DNA from: Nitratireductor sp. XY-223
GTDB lineage: Bacteria > Pseudomonadota > Alphaproteobacteria > Rhizobiales > Rhizobiaceae
Direction: 5' to 3'
NCBI RefSeq assembly: GCF_004959855.1
Contig: NZ_SPNT01000001.1
Coordinates: forward strand, 992,001-1,056,000
Length of the DNA: 64,000 bases
Shown: positions 29,272-37,851 of the stretch, one piece after another
Layout: each line of letters opens with the position of its first letter
How positions within the stretch are numbered: position 1 is the first letter of the stretch
Position numbers and translations under genes: made by a program
Notes under the pieces: generated by a model
Databases searched by the model: none
What the model was told of the DNA's origin: nothing
What the model saw: the letters and a program-made list of their open reading frames with translations, nothing else

Positions 29272-29310
29272 GGACGCATATTCGGTGGTCGCGGCGGCTT
29301 TGGCAACGCC
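29187..29310. repeat. Direct repeat A, copy 2
   Basis: Partner of the repeat at 28,768-28,891. It contains the truncated acyltransferase start and adjoins the DUF900 hydrolase leader. Confidence 0.85.
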
Positions 29311-29401
29311 GCATTGCCGGTGTGCATTGATTTCGCGGGCGGCGTGTGCAATCTCGAAGACAGTGTTTTGTTTGATACCCGCCGGGATGTAGATCGCAAC
29401 C

Positions 29402-30571
29402 ATGACCGCCTTCACCGCTCCAAGGTTTCTTCCGGCACTGGTGATACTGCTTTCGGTCCTGGTCTCGGGCTGCGTGAGCGACCCCGCCGTCTTCAACACC
29501 AAACATGTGGACGCCTCCGAGGTGGCCGCGGTCAAGACCGTGTTCGCGGCGACAAGCCGCAAGGCGAGCGGCGATCCGGCGCAGATGTTCTCAGAGGAAC
29601 GGTCCAAGGCGCTCAGCTATGTGGAGCTCGAAGTCGGTATTCCGAAGGGACACCGGCCCGGAAGGGTCGAGAGCGCGACCACGGAACCCGACCCGGCAAA
29701 GCACTTCACCCTGGTCAACCGGCGAAGCATCGCCGGCGAAGCGGCCCTGCGACGCGATCTCAACCGGGAACTCGGCCGGCTTCCGGCCGGCGAACGGGAG
29801 CTCTTCGTCTTCGTGCACGGCTTCAACAACAGTTTTCCGAGCGGCGTGTTCCGCCAGACGCAGATGCTTACCGACTTCGGCGCGCAGGTGGTTGCGCTCA
29901 ACTATTCATGGCCGTCGGCCAGCCGGCCCGAGGGTTATGTCTATGACCGCGACAGCGCCATCTTCGCGCAGGACGGGCTGGTCGACGTGCTGCGGCTTGC
30001 GGTTTCGACACGCGCGGAGCACGTGACCGTGTTCGCCCATTCAATGGGTTCGCTCGTCACCGTGCAGGCTTTGCGTTCGCTGGTGACCGCCGGCGACCGG
30101 CGCACGCTGACCGGGATCGACACAGTGGTGCTGGCGGCTCCGGATGTCGATATCGATGTCTTCGATGCCGTGATCACCGATATCGGTCCGAACAGGCCGC
30201 GGGAATTCGCGGTGCTTGTCTCAGATAACGACAGGGCGCTGAATCTCTCGAGCACCCTGCGCGGCGGCCATCCGAGGGTCGGCCAGAGCGAGACGGCTGC
30301 GTTCCTGCAGGAACGGGGCATCATCGTGCTCGATGTCTCCGATCTCGATGGCGGTGGCCACGAGACATTCGCCGGATCGCAGGCATTGATCGAGATGGTG
30401 CGCAGCGACGCGTTGCGGCAGACTTTTGACAGCGCGGCGCAGAACCAGCAGACGGCGACGGTGGTCAACGACGCCGGCGACGCCGCCTCGCTGCTGATCC
30501 TTTTGCCGACGCGCATGCTTTCCTCCGTCGGAGGAGACGGCAGCCAGGCGCCCATCCGCATCGAAAACTGA
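29402..30571 (+). CDS. DUF900 alpha/beta-hydrolase lipoprotein
   Basis: A 389-residue esterase-like protein. The N-terminal lipobox is LVSGC (about 21-25). The alpha/beta-hydrolase core has ELFVFVHGFNNSFPSGVFR, then the nucleophile in VFAHSMGSLVTVQALR, and VVLAAPDVDIDVFD with the acid region. These are the DUF900 landmarks; the substrate is unknown. The ATG at 29402 immediately precedes a normal signal peptide. It is convergent with the membrane/winged-helix gene that ends 28 bases downstream. Confidence 0.9.
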   Translation: MTAFTAPRFLPALVILLSVLVSGCVSDPAVFNTKHVDASEVAAVKTVFAATSRKASGDPAQMFSEERSKALSYVELEVGIPKGHRPGRVESATTEPDPAKHFTLVNRRSIAGEAALRRDLNRELGRLPAGERELFVFVHGFNNSFPSGVFRQTQMLTDFGAQVVALNYSWPSASRPEGYVYDRDSAIFAQDGLVDVLRLAVSTRAEHVTVFAHSMGSLVTVQALRSLVTAGDRRTLTGIDTVVLAAPDVDIDVFDAVITDIGPNRPREFAVLVSDNDRALNLSSTLRGGHPRVGQSETAAFLQERGIIVLDVSDLDGGGHETFAGSQALIEMVRSDALRQTFDSAAQNQQTATVVNDAGDAASLLILLPTRMLSSVGGDGSQAPIRIEN

Positions 30572-30598
30572 ACCCGCCAGAGCGACTGGACGGGCGCG

Positions 30599-31600
30599 CT
30601 ATTTCATTTCCGCCCAGCCCTTGGTGGCGAGCTTCCATCGCGGCAGGCCGCGTCTTGTGCTCTCAAGCTCGCGGACATAGCCGGCGCTCGCAAGGCGCAA
30701 AAGACGCGTGCGCACGGAGCGGTAGGTCTCGTTCGCGTGGTTGGCGGTCTCGGTTAGCACGGGGTCGGTTCGGATTCCCTTGATGGACCGCCGGGTGTTG
30801 GGCTTGGCAGCGAGTGCCTTCAGAATGAGGCGGTCCAAATCGCTGAGCTGGAAACCCTGGATCTGGTCGGCTTGCTTCTGCTCCGCTTGGGCTCGTTGCT
30901 CGGCAGCGCGTTCCTCGTCGGTCGGCTCATTGGCATTTCCTGTGTCGTCGTCGGGATCATCGTGCTGTACCTTTTCTCCCGAAAATTGCCGCGTCAGTTC
31001 CTGGCGCAAGGCATCCACCCGGGCATCGATTTCCGGCTCGCGCGCCTGTTCCAGAAGCTCCGCGCGCTGCTGCGCGGTTTCGGCTTCATCGCGGGCCTGC
31101 TTTGCCTCTGAAGAAGCCTCGGCCGCCTGCTGCAAAATCTTCGCTGACAGGTTCTGCAGAAAAGTGGGCGATGAAATTGCCGCCAGGACGCAAAAGCCGC
31201 CTATAAGAGCAAGGCTCGTGTAGGCTGACGCCAAAGCTTCGGCATTTTTGGTATTTCCTGCGCTCATGAGGAAATTCGTCAGTATGTTCTTGTCGACCCC
31301 AAGCGCCGCGATCTGCAGGAATACGGGAATAACGAAGGAAGCGGCGACGCCCATCAGCAGGCACTGGTGCAGCAGGCGGTTTGCCCGAAAACGCCGCCAC
31401 CAGTTCCGGTTGTCCTCGGCTCCGTCGTCGTCCTTGTTTTCCGGCTTTTCCGGCACGCGCAGAAAATAGTTCACCGTGCCGCCCAGCAGACCGGCCAGCA
31501 GCATGACCAAGATCAGCAATACGGCATTCCAGCCCATGCCTGAAGCGGAGATGTTTCCGGCTGCCTGTGTGGCCGCATCCGTAGCCGCTGTTGCTTCCAT
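30599..31600 (-). CDS. Three-TM protein with coiled coil and winged helix (YEATS-associated-like)
   Basis: A 333-residue protein. A first transmembrane helix (VLLILVMLLAGLLGGTVNYFL) is followed by an acidic linker, a second (LLMGVAASFVIPVFLQIAAL) and a third (LALIGGFCVLAAISS). Then come SPTFLQNLSAKILQQ, a long coiled coil (about 170-245), and a C-terminal winged helix with SDLDRLILKALAAKP. The GLxGGxxNYFL and GFCxxAAISS pattern resembles the three-TM region associated with prokaryotic YEATS proteins, from memory. The ATG at 31600 follows GGAGGGCGAT. Possibly a membrane-tethered sensor; function unknown. Confidence 0.75.
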   Translation of the reverse strand: MEATAATDAATQAAGNISASGMGWNAVLLILVMLLAGLLGGTVNYFLRVPEKPENKDDDGAEDNRNWWRRFRANRLLHQCLLMGVAASFVIPVFLQIAALGVDKNILTNFLMSAGNTKNAEALASAYTSLALIGGFCVLAAISSPTFLQNLSAKILQQAAEASSEAKQARDEAETAQQRAELLEQAREPEIDARVDALRQELTRQFSGEKVQHDDPDDDTGNANEPTDEERAAEQRAQAEQKQADQIQGFQLSDLDRLILKALAAKPNTRRSIKGIRTDPVLTETANHANETYRSVRTRLLRLASAGYVRELESTRRGLPRWKLATKGWAEMK

Positions 31601-31808
31601 ATCGCCCTCCGGTTTTTGAACTGCCCGCACGGCGATCTTACACGATCGCCGTACCGCGGCCATTGCGAAACGCGCGACATTCCAGGCGCATGTTCCGGGA
31701 TTTCCCGGACGGTGCTATGGTAACCTGATCGCGCTGTTCATTGTCGCCCGGAGGACCGGTCGCCGGTCAGCCGGTTGTCGCGGCGACATCCACGCACTGG
31801 AGGATGCC

Positions 31809-32006
31809 ATGCTTTATTCGCTTGCCCATCTTGAAACGGACAAACTCAAGGCGATCCAGAAACTGGAGAAGGAAATCGGCAGCCCGGTGGTGGCGCTGGA
31901 GGGCGTCGACGCCGAGACCGCCGCGCTGCCGGACGAAAAGCTGAAGAAGCTGCAGGAACTGGAATCGCGGCTTGGCGTCGTGCTCGTCGCGGTCAAGCCG
32001 CACTAA
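31809..32006 (+). CDS. Small helical protein, function unknown
   Basis: A 65-residue protein, MLYSLAHLETDKLKAIQKLE then an alternating helical region with DEKLKKLQELESRLG and ending VVLVAVKPH. ATG at 31809 follows ACTGGAGGATGCC, a good ribosome site. No signal peptide or membrane segment. Not recognised. Confidence 0.65.
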   Translation: MLYSLAHLETDKLKAIQKLEKEIGSPVVALEGVDAETAALPDEKLKKLQELESRLGVVLVAVKPH

Positions 32007-32181
32007 CCGGGCGCGCAGCCAAACGGCAGCTGTTTTCATTTTTACCCACGCGGCGAAGCGATCGCCGGCGGCCGGGCTTGGCCGTTCCGGCTGGTCGGTG
32101 CCCGTTACATATTTTTAATTTGAACTTCCGCCATCCGATCAACACATCCCGTGCAAGCAACCAGGGATACGGATCACGACC

Positions 32182-32328
32182 ATGACGACACCGGTTTCGG
32201 AACTGCGCCGGCGCGCCGCGCAGCACAATGTTGAACGGCTCATGAGCCTCGGGCGGAAACGGACAGCCCAGGAAGACGACTTGCTCGCGGCCAGTTTTCG
32301 CATTGCCTACGCCACGTTGGCGCGTTAG
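32182..32328 (+). CDS. Possible 48-residue basic protein
   Basis: Encodes MTTPVSELRRRAAQHNVERL followed by a short Arg/Lys-rich helix and ASFRIAYATLAR. It lies alone in a 490-base stretch between two clear genes. The GGGATACGGATC upstream is a weak ribosome site. Arg-rich small proteins of this size are frequent in rhizobia, but this is a low-certainty call. Confidence 0.35.
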   Translation: MTTPVSELRRRAAQHNVERLMSLGRKRTAQEDDLLAASFRIAYATLAR

Positions 32329-32496
32329 AGGCCGCGAAGCCGTGCCGGTCCCTGGTGGCCGGAAACATGCCGTTTGTCGGCGTGCGTCGCCAATCGCAAA
32401 GAGTTGATCTCCGTCCCAGCCGATTTCGGCGTTCCGCCACATTGCTGCCCCTATAATCCGGACGACCCGAAGCCGCGGTGTATAAGAGGTGGAACC

Positions 32497-32970
32497 ATGC
32501 GAATTGTGCTGTGCGGATTTTTTGCCCTCCTTTTGTCGTCGAGCCTTGCCTATGCGCAGCCGATCGCGCCGCGCGAAGGCTGGCAGGTCTTCGACACGGA
32601 TCTTTCCTTTTCGGCACTGGTCGAGCGGCTCGAGGCGGCAATCAAGGCGGAAAACATGGGCCTCGTCACCCAGGCGAGCGCCTCGGCGGGTGCAAGGGCG
32701 CAAGGCTTCGAGATCGCCGGCAACCGGGTGATCGGCGTCTACCGCAACGACTACGCGCGGCGCATGCTCGAAGCCAGCATCGCCGCCGGGATCGAGGCGC
32801 CCATCCGTTTCTACATCGTCGAGGATCCGGACGGCGGGGCAACGCTTGCGTGGAAAACGCCGAGTTTCGTCTTCGCGCCCTATATGGATGAAGGCGGCGC
32901 GGATCTTCGGGCGCTCGCGGCGGAGCTGGACGGCGTGTTCGCGGCGATCGCGAAACGGGCGCTGGAGTAA
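32497..32970 (+). CDS. Secreted DUF302 protein
   Basis: A 157-residue protein with a Sec signal (VLCGFFALLLSSSLAYAQP, cleavage near 20). The DUF302 domain follows: WQVFDTDLSFSALVERLEAAI, GLVTQASASAGARAQG and RNDYARRMLEASIAAGIEAP. DUF302 proteins are small periplasmic or cytosolic proteins of unknown activity. ATG at 32497 follows AAGAGGTGGAACC. Confidence 0.88.
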   Translation: MRIVLCGFFALLLSSSLAYAQPIAPREGWQVFDTDLSFSALVERLEAAIKAENMGLVTQASASAGARAQGFEIAGNRVIGVYRNDYARRMLEASIAAGIEAPIRFYIVEDPDGGATLAWKTPSFVFAPYMDEGGADLRALAAELDGVFAAIAKRALE

Positions 32971-33068
32971 GCCGTCCTGTTACTGCTGTCAGGGACTGCC
33001 CGGCACTGATCCGTTGGCCGGGCCCATCCGTATCTTTCAATCGACGTTCCCGACGACGGAGATGTGCA

Positions 33069-33368
33069 ATGAAAGTTCTGACTTCGGCGTCAGCCGCACT
33101 GGCGACAATCCTCCTCGGAACTGCGGCGACCGGGCACGCCCAGGCGCAGCAGCTCACCAACAACATGACCTGCGCCCAGGCCAAGGCGATGTACGAGGCC
33201 CAGGGCCGCGTGCAGACGCGCACGCGCACCGGCACTGTGCTGCCGATCTACGGCGGCGTGCCGGAGGCGAAAGGACGGTTTTTACGCTGCGGACGCACCA
33301 ACACGGCCCGCCCCGTATCGGTGATCACAAGCGACAGCAACAGCTGCACGATCGCCTATAAGTGCTAG
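33069..33368 (+). CDS. Small secreted protein, function unknown
   Basis: A 99-residue protein with a Sec signal peptide (LTSASAALATILLGTAATGHAQA). The mature 75 residues contain three Cys (TCAQA, RCGRT, and the terminal YKC, plus SCT) and a basic RVQTRTRTGT stretch. Proteins of this shape occur widely in Rhizobiales, but I cannot name the family. ATG at 33069 follows ACGGAGATGTGCA. Confidence 0.68.
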   Translation: MKVLTSASAALATILLGTAATGHAQAQQLTNNMTCAQAKAMYEAQGRVQTRTRTGTVLPIYGGVPEAKGRFLRCGRTNTARPVSVITSDSNSCTIAYKC

Positions 33369-33411
33369 AGGCAGACGCCTCGGGGCGTACGCCGGAAAGG
33401 GCATGCCCCTG

Positions 33412-34767
33412 TCAACGGCCGACGGCGGTCTCGATCAGCCCGGCAAGCTGGTACAGGTTGCTGACGCCGTCGCCGGCCTCCTTCAGTGTATCGCCGCAGA
33501 GGATCAAGGCGCCGCCCGAAACATGGTTGCCGGACCGCATCGCCGGCGCATCGGCGGTGATTTCGCCGAGCGCGGCGGAATAGACCGTGTGTGGAAACCG
33601 GCCGGGGGCGCATGTCGCGACGATGTCCGGGAAAAGAATGTCAGTCCTGCCCTGCGTATTCCACAGCGGGCGCTCAACCGAGACGAACACTTCCCCGCCG
33701 GTCTCCTTGTCCCGTAATTCTCGCAGCAGGGTCTCGGCAAAAACGCAGACCTCGCTTTTCCTGCTGCCCCAGGGCTGCGCGATGTGGACCGCCAACAGGT
33801 TGTCGTTGGCCGTTACCGGCTCACAGACGGCAGTGCTCCGCTTTCTCAGCCGCCTTGCAAGCGCCTGAACACTCGCCAGACCGGGTCGTTCGAACCGGCG
33901 CCGCAATTCGGTGTCCAGACCGGCGCACAGCGCTTCGCTCAAATGCCAGACCGAACCGTTCGGAACCATATCGTAGGGCGAAAAGACCATGATGCCAGCA
34001 TCTTCTCCCGCGGCATCCACCAGTTCTCCGACCGCTTCGTCGAGCGCGCAATGGATGTCGGCAACCGGATCGTAATCGGGCTTTTCGCCCGGCCGGTGCA
34101 GATGCCACAACATGTGGCCGGCGCAGTGGGCCTCCTTGAAGCCGATGATAAAGAGGTCCCAGTCCTCCCGGCCGAGGTGGTGCAGGCCGCATTGCAGTTT
34201 CTGCCGGACGGTCCGCTTGAGGTGATCGGCGAAATCGCGGCCTTCGTCGCCGTCGATCGCGTGGGAATAATAGTCGCAGCGGCTTTCCGGCGAGGCACCG
34301 AAATCGCGGACGGTCTCGCCGGCGAGCGATGCGGGAAAACTCACGGGTTCATCGCGATACTTGCCGTGTACGAGCCAGTCCGAGATCTGGAATCCGTCGA
34401 GTTCCACCGGGTCGGGGCATTTGGGAACATCGATGACGGCGACCCGCCTGCCGCCGCCCGACAGTTTCGCCCAGAACGTCGCGCGGCCGTCTTCCCTCTG
34501 GAAGACCATCCGGTTCCTGCCGTTCGCGCGCCTTTCCAGAAAGCTGAAGCGGCCGTGGCTCGACGGCGGCGCCCCGAAACAGAACGATGCCCAGGGGGAA
34601 TCGTCCGTGAACTCGCCTGAATTGTCCATGCGGGAAAAGGAGCCGCGCGCCATCAATTTTGCGATGTTGGGAAGCCGGCCAGCCTCGGCAAGCGCAAGGA
34701 GCATGCCGCAATCCGCGCCATCAAGCGCGATGATCAACAGTTTAGCACCCAAGCTGCTCGTCCCCAC
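33412..34767 (-). CDS. Type I phosphodiesterase/nucleotide pyrophosphatase-like protein
   Basis: A 451-residue alkaline-phosphatase-superfamily protein. AKLLIIALDGADCGMLLALA holds the first metal-binding Asp. DLFIIGFKEAHCAGHMLWH (around 225-245) has the Glu/His metal ligands, and GIMVFSPYDMVPNG corresponds to the late Asp/His region. Similar proteins are called alkaline phosphatase family or sulfatase-like. The exact start is unclear: GTG at 34767, or TTG at 34752. The first codons are duplicated at 36,323-36,370. Confidence 0.75.
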   Translation of the reverse strand: MGTSSLGAKLLIIALDGADCGMLLALAEAGRLPNIAKLMARGSFSRMDNSGEFTDDSPWASFCFGAPPSSHGRFSFLERRANGRNRMVFQREDGRATFWAKLSGGGRRVAVIDVPKCPDPVELDGFQISDWLVHGKYRDEPVSFPASLAGETVRDFGASPESRCDYYSHAIDGDEGRDFADHLKRTVRQKLQCGLHHLGREDWDLFIIGFKEAHCAGHMLWHLHRPGEKPDYDPVADIHCALDEAVGELVDAAGEDAGIMVFSPYDMVPNGSVWHLSEALCAGLDTELRRRFERPGLASVQALARRLRKRSTAVCEPVTANDNLLAVHIAQPWGSRKSEVCVFAETLLRELRDKETGGEVFVSVERPLWNTQGRTDILFPDIVATCAPGRFPHTVYSAALGEITADAPAMRSGNHVSGGALILCGDTLKEAGDGVSNLYQLAGLIETAVGR

Positions 34768-34780
34768 TGCCAGCCGTGCC
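34733..34780. repeat. Direct repeat B, copy 1 (5' end of phosphodiesterase gene)
   Basis: About 48 bases, GATCAACAGTTTAGCACC at the left, repeated in the same orientation at 36,323-36,370 with a handful of substitutions and one indel. The copies are 1.6 kb apart. Confidence 0.8.
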
Positions 34781-34943
34781 GCACCGCCAATGATGATGGT
34801 CAAATTGGCAAGGATGTCAAATGGTTGCCGCCAGGCCGTGCCCCACGCCATCGCCGCGTTGCGAGGTTTGGCGCACCGCGATGGAATAAACTACCTTGCC
34901 GACCGTTTTCCCCGGATCAGCGTGACGCGAAAGGTCTGCCGAC

Positions 34944-35654
34944 ATGTTTTTCCGAGTGGACGAACCCAAGATCGAATTCCTGTGCCGGCCGCGGGACGAG
35001 GGCGTCATCCCGGTGCCCGTGCCGGCGAAGTCATACCTGCCGGACTGGTTCCGCAGGCTGAAGCCGATCACCGAGGCGGCGGCCTCGCCGACCAGCAGCG
35101 GGCTGACGGTCAAGCGCTGCATGCCGTTTCTCGATGCCATGACGACGGGCTGGATACTGCCGCTCGCGGCCACGGTCCGCCTCGAGATCGCCGATGGCGG
35201 AACGACTGTGAATTCCGGATGGGATTTCGACCGGGAAATGGTGAGCGGCCACGGCGCCCATCAGATCAGGGGGCACCCGAAGAGCCATCTGCCGCCGTGC
35301 AAGTTCCACAACTACTGGACGATCCGCACGCCGCCCGGCTGGAGTTGCCTGTTCGTCGATCCGCTGAACCGGCCGAACGGCGTATTCGAGGTCATCTCCG
35401 GGGTCGTCGATACCGACACCTACGTCTCGGAGATCCATTTCCCGTTTCTGGCGACCGGGGCCGACGGCCTTCATGTCATCGAGAGGGGTTCACCGCTCGT
35501 TCAGGTCATCCCGTTCCGGCGGGAGGCGGCGTCGCTCGAAGCGGACATTCGGGCCGAAACCGAGGGTGAATGCGCCGACCGCGAGCGCATCCTGCGCAGC
35601 ACCTGCGCCGCACCCGGATGGTATCGCGACAACGCCAGGGCACGCCGCGCGTAG
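34944..35654 (+). CDS. DUF6065-family protein
   Basis: A 236-residue cytosolic protein. KSYLPDWFRRLKPITEAAAS, then VKRCMPFLDAMTTGWILPLA, then KFHNYWTIRTPPGWSCLFVD are the conserved DUF6065 blocks as I remember them. Function unknown; the same fold is described in phage or bacterial hypothetical proteins. ATG at 34944 lacks a strong ribosome site. Lies inside the interval bounded by direct repeat B. Confidence 0.75.
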   Translation: MFFRVDEPKIEFLCRPRDEGVIPVPVPAKSYLPDWFRRLKPITEAAASPTSSGLTVKRCMPFLDAMTTGWILPLAATVRLEIADGGTTVNSGWDFDREMVSGHGAHQIRGHPKSHLPPCKFHNYWTIRTPPGWSCLFVDPLNRPNGVFEVISGVVDTDTYVSEIHFPFLATGADGLHVIERGSPLVQVIPFRREAASLEADIRAETEGECADRERILRSTCAAPGWYRDNARARRA

Positions 35655-35742
35655 TCCGCATTTTAACAGGTCTGAGTATACGGTCTCCGGCCAAAAAAGG
35701 CCGGCTTGCGCCGGCCAGTCGGGGGAGGCGTGTGTTCCCGCT

Positions 35743-36132
35743 TCAGCTGTTCGAACTTGAGTTGGAGCTCGAATTCGAACTGCTGTTCGAGCTTGAGTTT
35801 GAGCTGGAATTCGAACTGGAATTTGAGCTTGAGTTCGAGCTTGAATTCGAGCTGGAATTGGAGCTCGAGTTGGAACTGGAATTCGAGCTTGAGTTCGAGC
35901 TGGAATTGGAACTCGAGTTAGAACTTGAGTTGGAGCTCGAATTCGAGCTCGCGTTAGAACCCGCGCTCGTGTTGCTCGCGCTGCGGTGGTGCCGATCGCT
36001 GTCGCCGCCCTTGATGAATGTGCTCATGAAGCGGGAAAGACCGTTCTTGCCGCCGTCGTCGGCCATCGCCGGCGGGGCGACCGCGCCTGAGCCGAGAAGC
36101 AGCGCTCCGACTATTCGGGATATCCTTTTCAT
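35743..36132 (-). CDS. Secreted Ser/Asn tandem-repeat protein
   Basis: A 129-residue protein with a Sec signal (ISRIVGALLLGSGAVAPPAMA). A short linker (GGKNGLSRFMSTFIKGGDSD) follows, then 17 consecutive SSNS tetrads reaching the stop. Different synonymous Ser and Asn codons are used from unit to unit, so the repeat is kept at protein level and is not recent slippage. Such tails can be surface-exposed spacers or adhesive. A GGAGAACGTAG ribosome site precedes the ATG. The opposite strand is also open (ELEF repeats), which is a shadow. Confidence 0.8.
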   Translation of the reverse strand: MKRISRIVGALLLGSGAVAPPAMADDGGKNGLSRFMSTFIKGGDSDRHHRSASNTSAGSNASSNSSSNSSSNSSSNSSSNSSSNSSSNSSSNSSSNSSSNSSSNSSSNSSSNSSSNSSSNSSSNSSSNS

Positions 36133-36484
36133 CTACGTTCTCCTTCATGCCCCGATCGGGGCGGCTGCGGGCGCCGAGCCGTTCACACCGGTGCATGAGG
36201 TCGGCCCAACGCCCTGTTAGTCAACGCTCCGCGTCTGGGTGCGGATCGCTGACGGGAAGGAAAACGGATGGGAAGGGGTTTTATTCCGCCGGCGGGAATT
36301 TCGTGCGTGGTACTGGCGCGGCGATCAACAGTTTAGCACCTAGCTGCTTGTCCCAACTGCCAGCCGTTCCCTACAGCTGAAGGAAGTCAAACTGCTCTGG
36401 TAGTTTCATAATGATCGAGCAACAACAGCGACTAGCGTGGGTCGATGCCAGAAGTTGGTACATTTGCTACCCACAATTGAGATA
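36133..36484. other. Gap with repeat B copy, otherwise empty
   Basis: 352 bases: leader of the Ser/Asn protein, then direct repeat B copy 2. No convincing gene seen. Confidence 0.6.
36323..36370. repeat. Direct repeat B, copy 2
   Basis: Partner of 34,733-34,780. In this copy the reading frame of the phosphodiesterase is interrupted (TAG and TAA appear). Confidence 0.8.
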
Positions 36485-37504
36485 TCAGTCAGCCGTCTCG
36501 TCCAGTGCTCGAAGCAAAAACTTCTTTATCGGGGCATTGTGGGGGACAGTTAATAGATACGAACCAAAAGTCCACAGAACAAGTAATAGTAAGCGAATCA
36601 ATAATACGTCCTGACCAGTTGAGCCTCTACAAAATACATTTCCAGGATTAACGTCACTTTTTGTCGTCAATTCGCAATCGAATAGGAATAAAGACAGAAT
36701 TATGCCAAATACACTTAATATAGATAGCAAAGAAAATATCGTATAAAGTGCAATAGGCGTGCTATAAATATCCAAAGTTATATAATTTGTTTTCTGAAAT
36801 ACACAAAAAGATACAAATGTAACTTGAAATACTCCGATAATAATAAGCAACTGCCAGTATGCAATGTTCCCTTGATCTGGCAACCTCTTTCCATCGCTAT
36901 ACAAATGATTCGAAATGTGATCAGTATAATTTGTAGCAATAAAATATATAAAATACATTATCAGACATAGAAACATTAATGAAAAAATAAAGTACAGTAA
37001 ACGTTTTGGTATAGGATTTGAAGACTGTGCATTATCGGAACGTAAATTAGAGTCATTTGTTTTAGACTTAGGGAATATTACAGGCAGGCCGATAAATCCG
37101 TTTACCATTCCCGTAAAGGTTCCCATGATAGGTACCAGCCATGATAACCGGAGCATCTTTTCCCACCAATAGTCATTAGGTGCAACGCCAGCGTAATCAA
37201 ATGCATAGTACGGTATACCTCCAACAGCAAATGCAAAAATTCCACTAATAAATCCATAAACCATGCCAAGTGCTGGGCGATATTCGGCCTCATGAGTTGT
37301 GGATACTACCCCAATCATAAGTAGTAAAAGGAACGCGGCTAAAAATGTGGCTGGTAGATAATCAAAAAAAGGAAAAAGTATCACATCCATAGATAAAAAC
37401 ATGGACGTAATAACCGACAGAACAAGCATTGCGAGAACGTACGGACGGAAGGCCTGATGCACGATCTCCAAAGCGTCTTTGATTAGCTCTACAATTTTAT
37501 CCAT
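36485..37504 (-). CDS. AT-rich multi-pass membrane protein, function unknown
   Basis: A 339-residue protein with about eight hydrophobic segments, for example VLAMLVLSVITSMFLSMDVI, TFLAAFLLLLMIGVV, YFIFSLMFLCLIMYFIYFIA and IFSLLSILSVFGIILSLFLF. A hydrophilic loop of about 40 residues lies near the middle. ATG at 37504 follows GAAGGGAAGG. Base composition is strikingly AT-rich compared with flanking genes, and codon use differs (many ATA, TTA), which indicates recent acquisition. Family not recognised. The 311-base gap upstream holds no gene I can support. Confidence 0.72.
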   Translation of the reverse strand: MDKIVELIKDALEIVHQAFRPYVLAMLVLSVITSMFLSMDVILFPFFDYLPATFLAAFLLLLMIGVVSTTHEAEYRPALGMVYGFISGIFAFAVGGIPYYAFDYAGVAPNDYWWEKMLRLSWLVPIMGTFTGMVNGFIGLPVIFPKSKTNDSNLRSDNAQSSNPIPKRLLYFIFSLMFLCLIMYFIYFIATNYTDHISNHLYSDGKRLPDQGNIAYWQLLIIIGVFQVTFVSFCVFQKTNYITLDIYSTPIALYTIFSLLSILSVFGIILSLFLFDCELTTKSDVNPGNVFCRGSTGQDVLLIRLLLLVLWTFGSYLLTVPHNAPIKKFLLRALDETAD

Positions 37505-37851
37505 TTGCCTTCCCTTCAATGAAATGGGTAGTCGGAATTGGCCGGTACAAGCAAAACTCGTTAGCGGCAGATTTGCAGCGCGGATAGTACAGCAACCAAA
37601 ACTATACCATTTTGATTGAATGCCAGCATAAGTAATTTCAGGTGTGGTTGCGTAGGGGCTTTGGTATTCCACCAACTTATCAGTACATATGAAAGCTGGC
37701 AGCCCATTGTTGAATTGCTTCCGATAGCCTCTTGTCGCAAAACGCTGCAACACCACTCATTGCCGATGCTCCACCCCGCCGACCGCCCTATCACCCCGGA
37801 ACACGCTGACCTAAGATGAGTCCCGCACACAACCGTTATTGGGGGCAAAGC

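Noticed and set aside
28768-29310. Insertion sequence flanked by target-site duplication
   Set aside because: The repeats are over 100 bases and made of gene sequence, and the interval has no transposase or terminal inverted repeats.
35743-35960. Regular 12-base repeats as a possible CRISPR-like array
   Set aside because: Unit is 12 bases with no spacers and keeps a reading frame; it is a protein repeat.
35570-36220. Plus-strand frame with FELELEFELE repeats
   Set aside because: It is the complement of the SSNS repeat; the minus-strand ORF has a signal peptide and ribosome site, the plus-strand one has neither.
37505-37815. N-terminal extension of the AT-rich membrane protein to 423 residues
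   Set aside because: The extra 84 residues look random, and the ATG at 37504 has a proper ribosome site.
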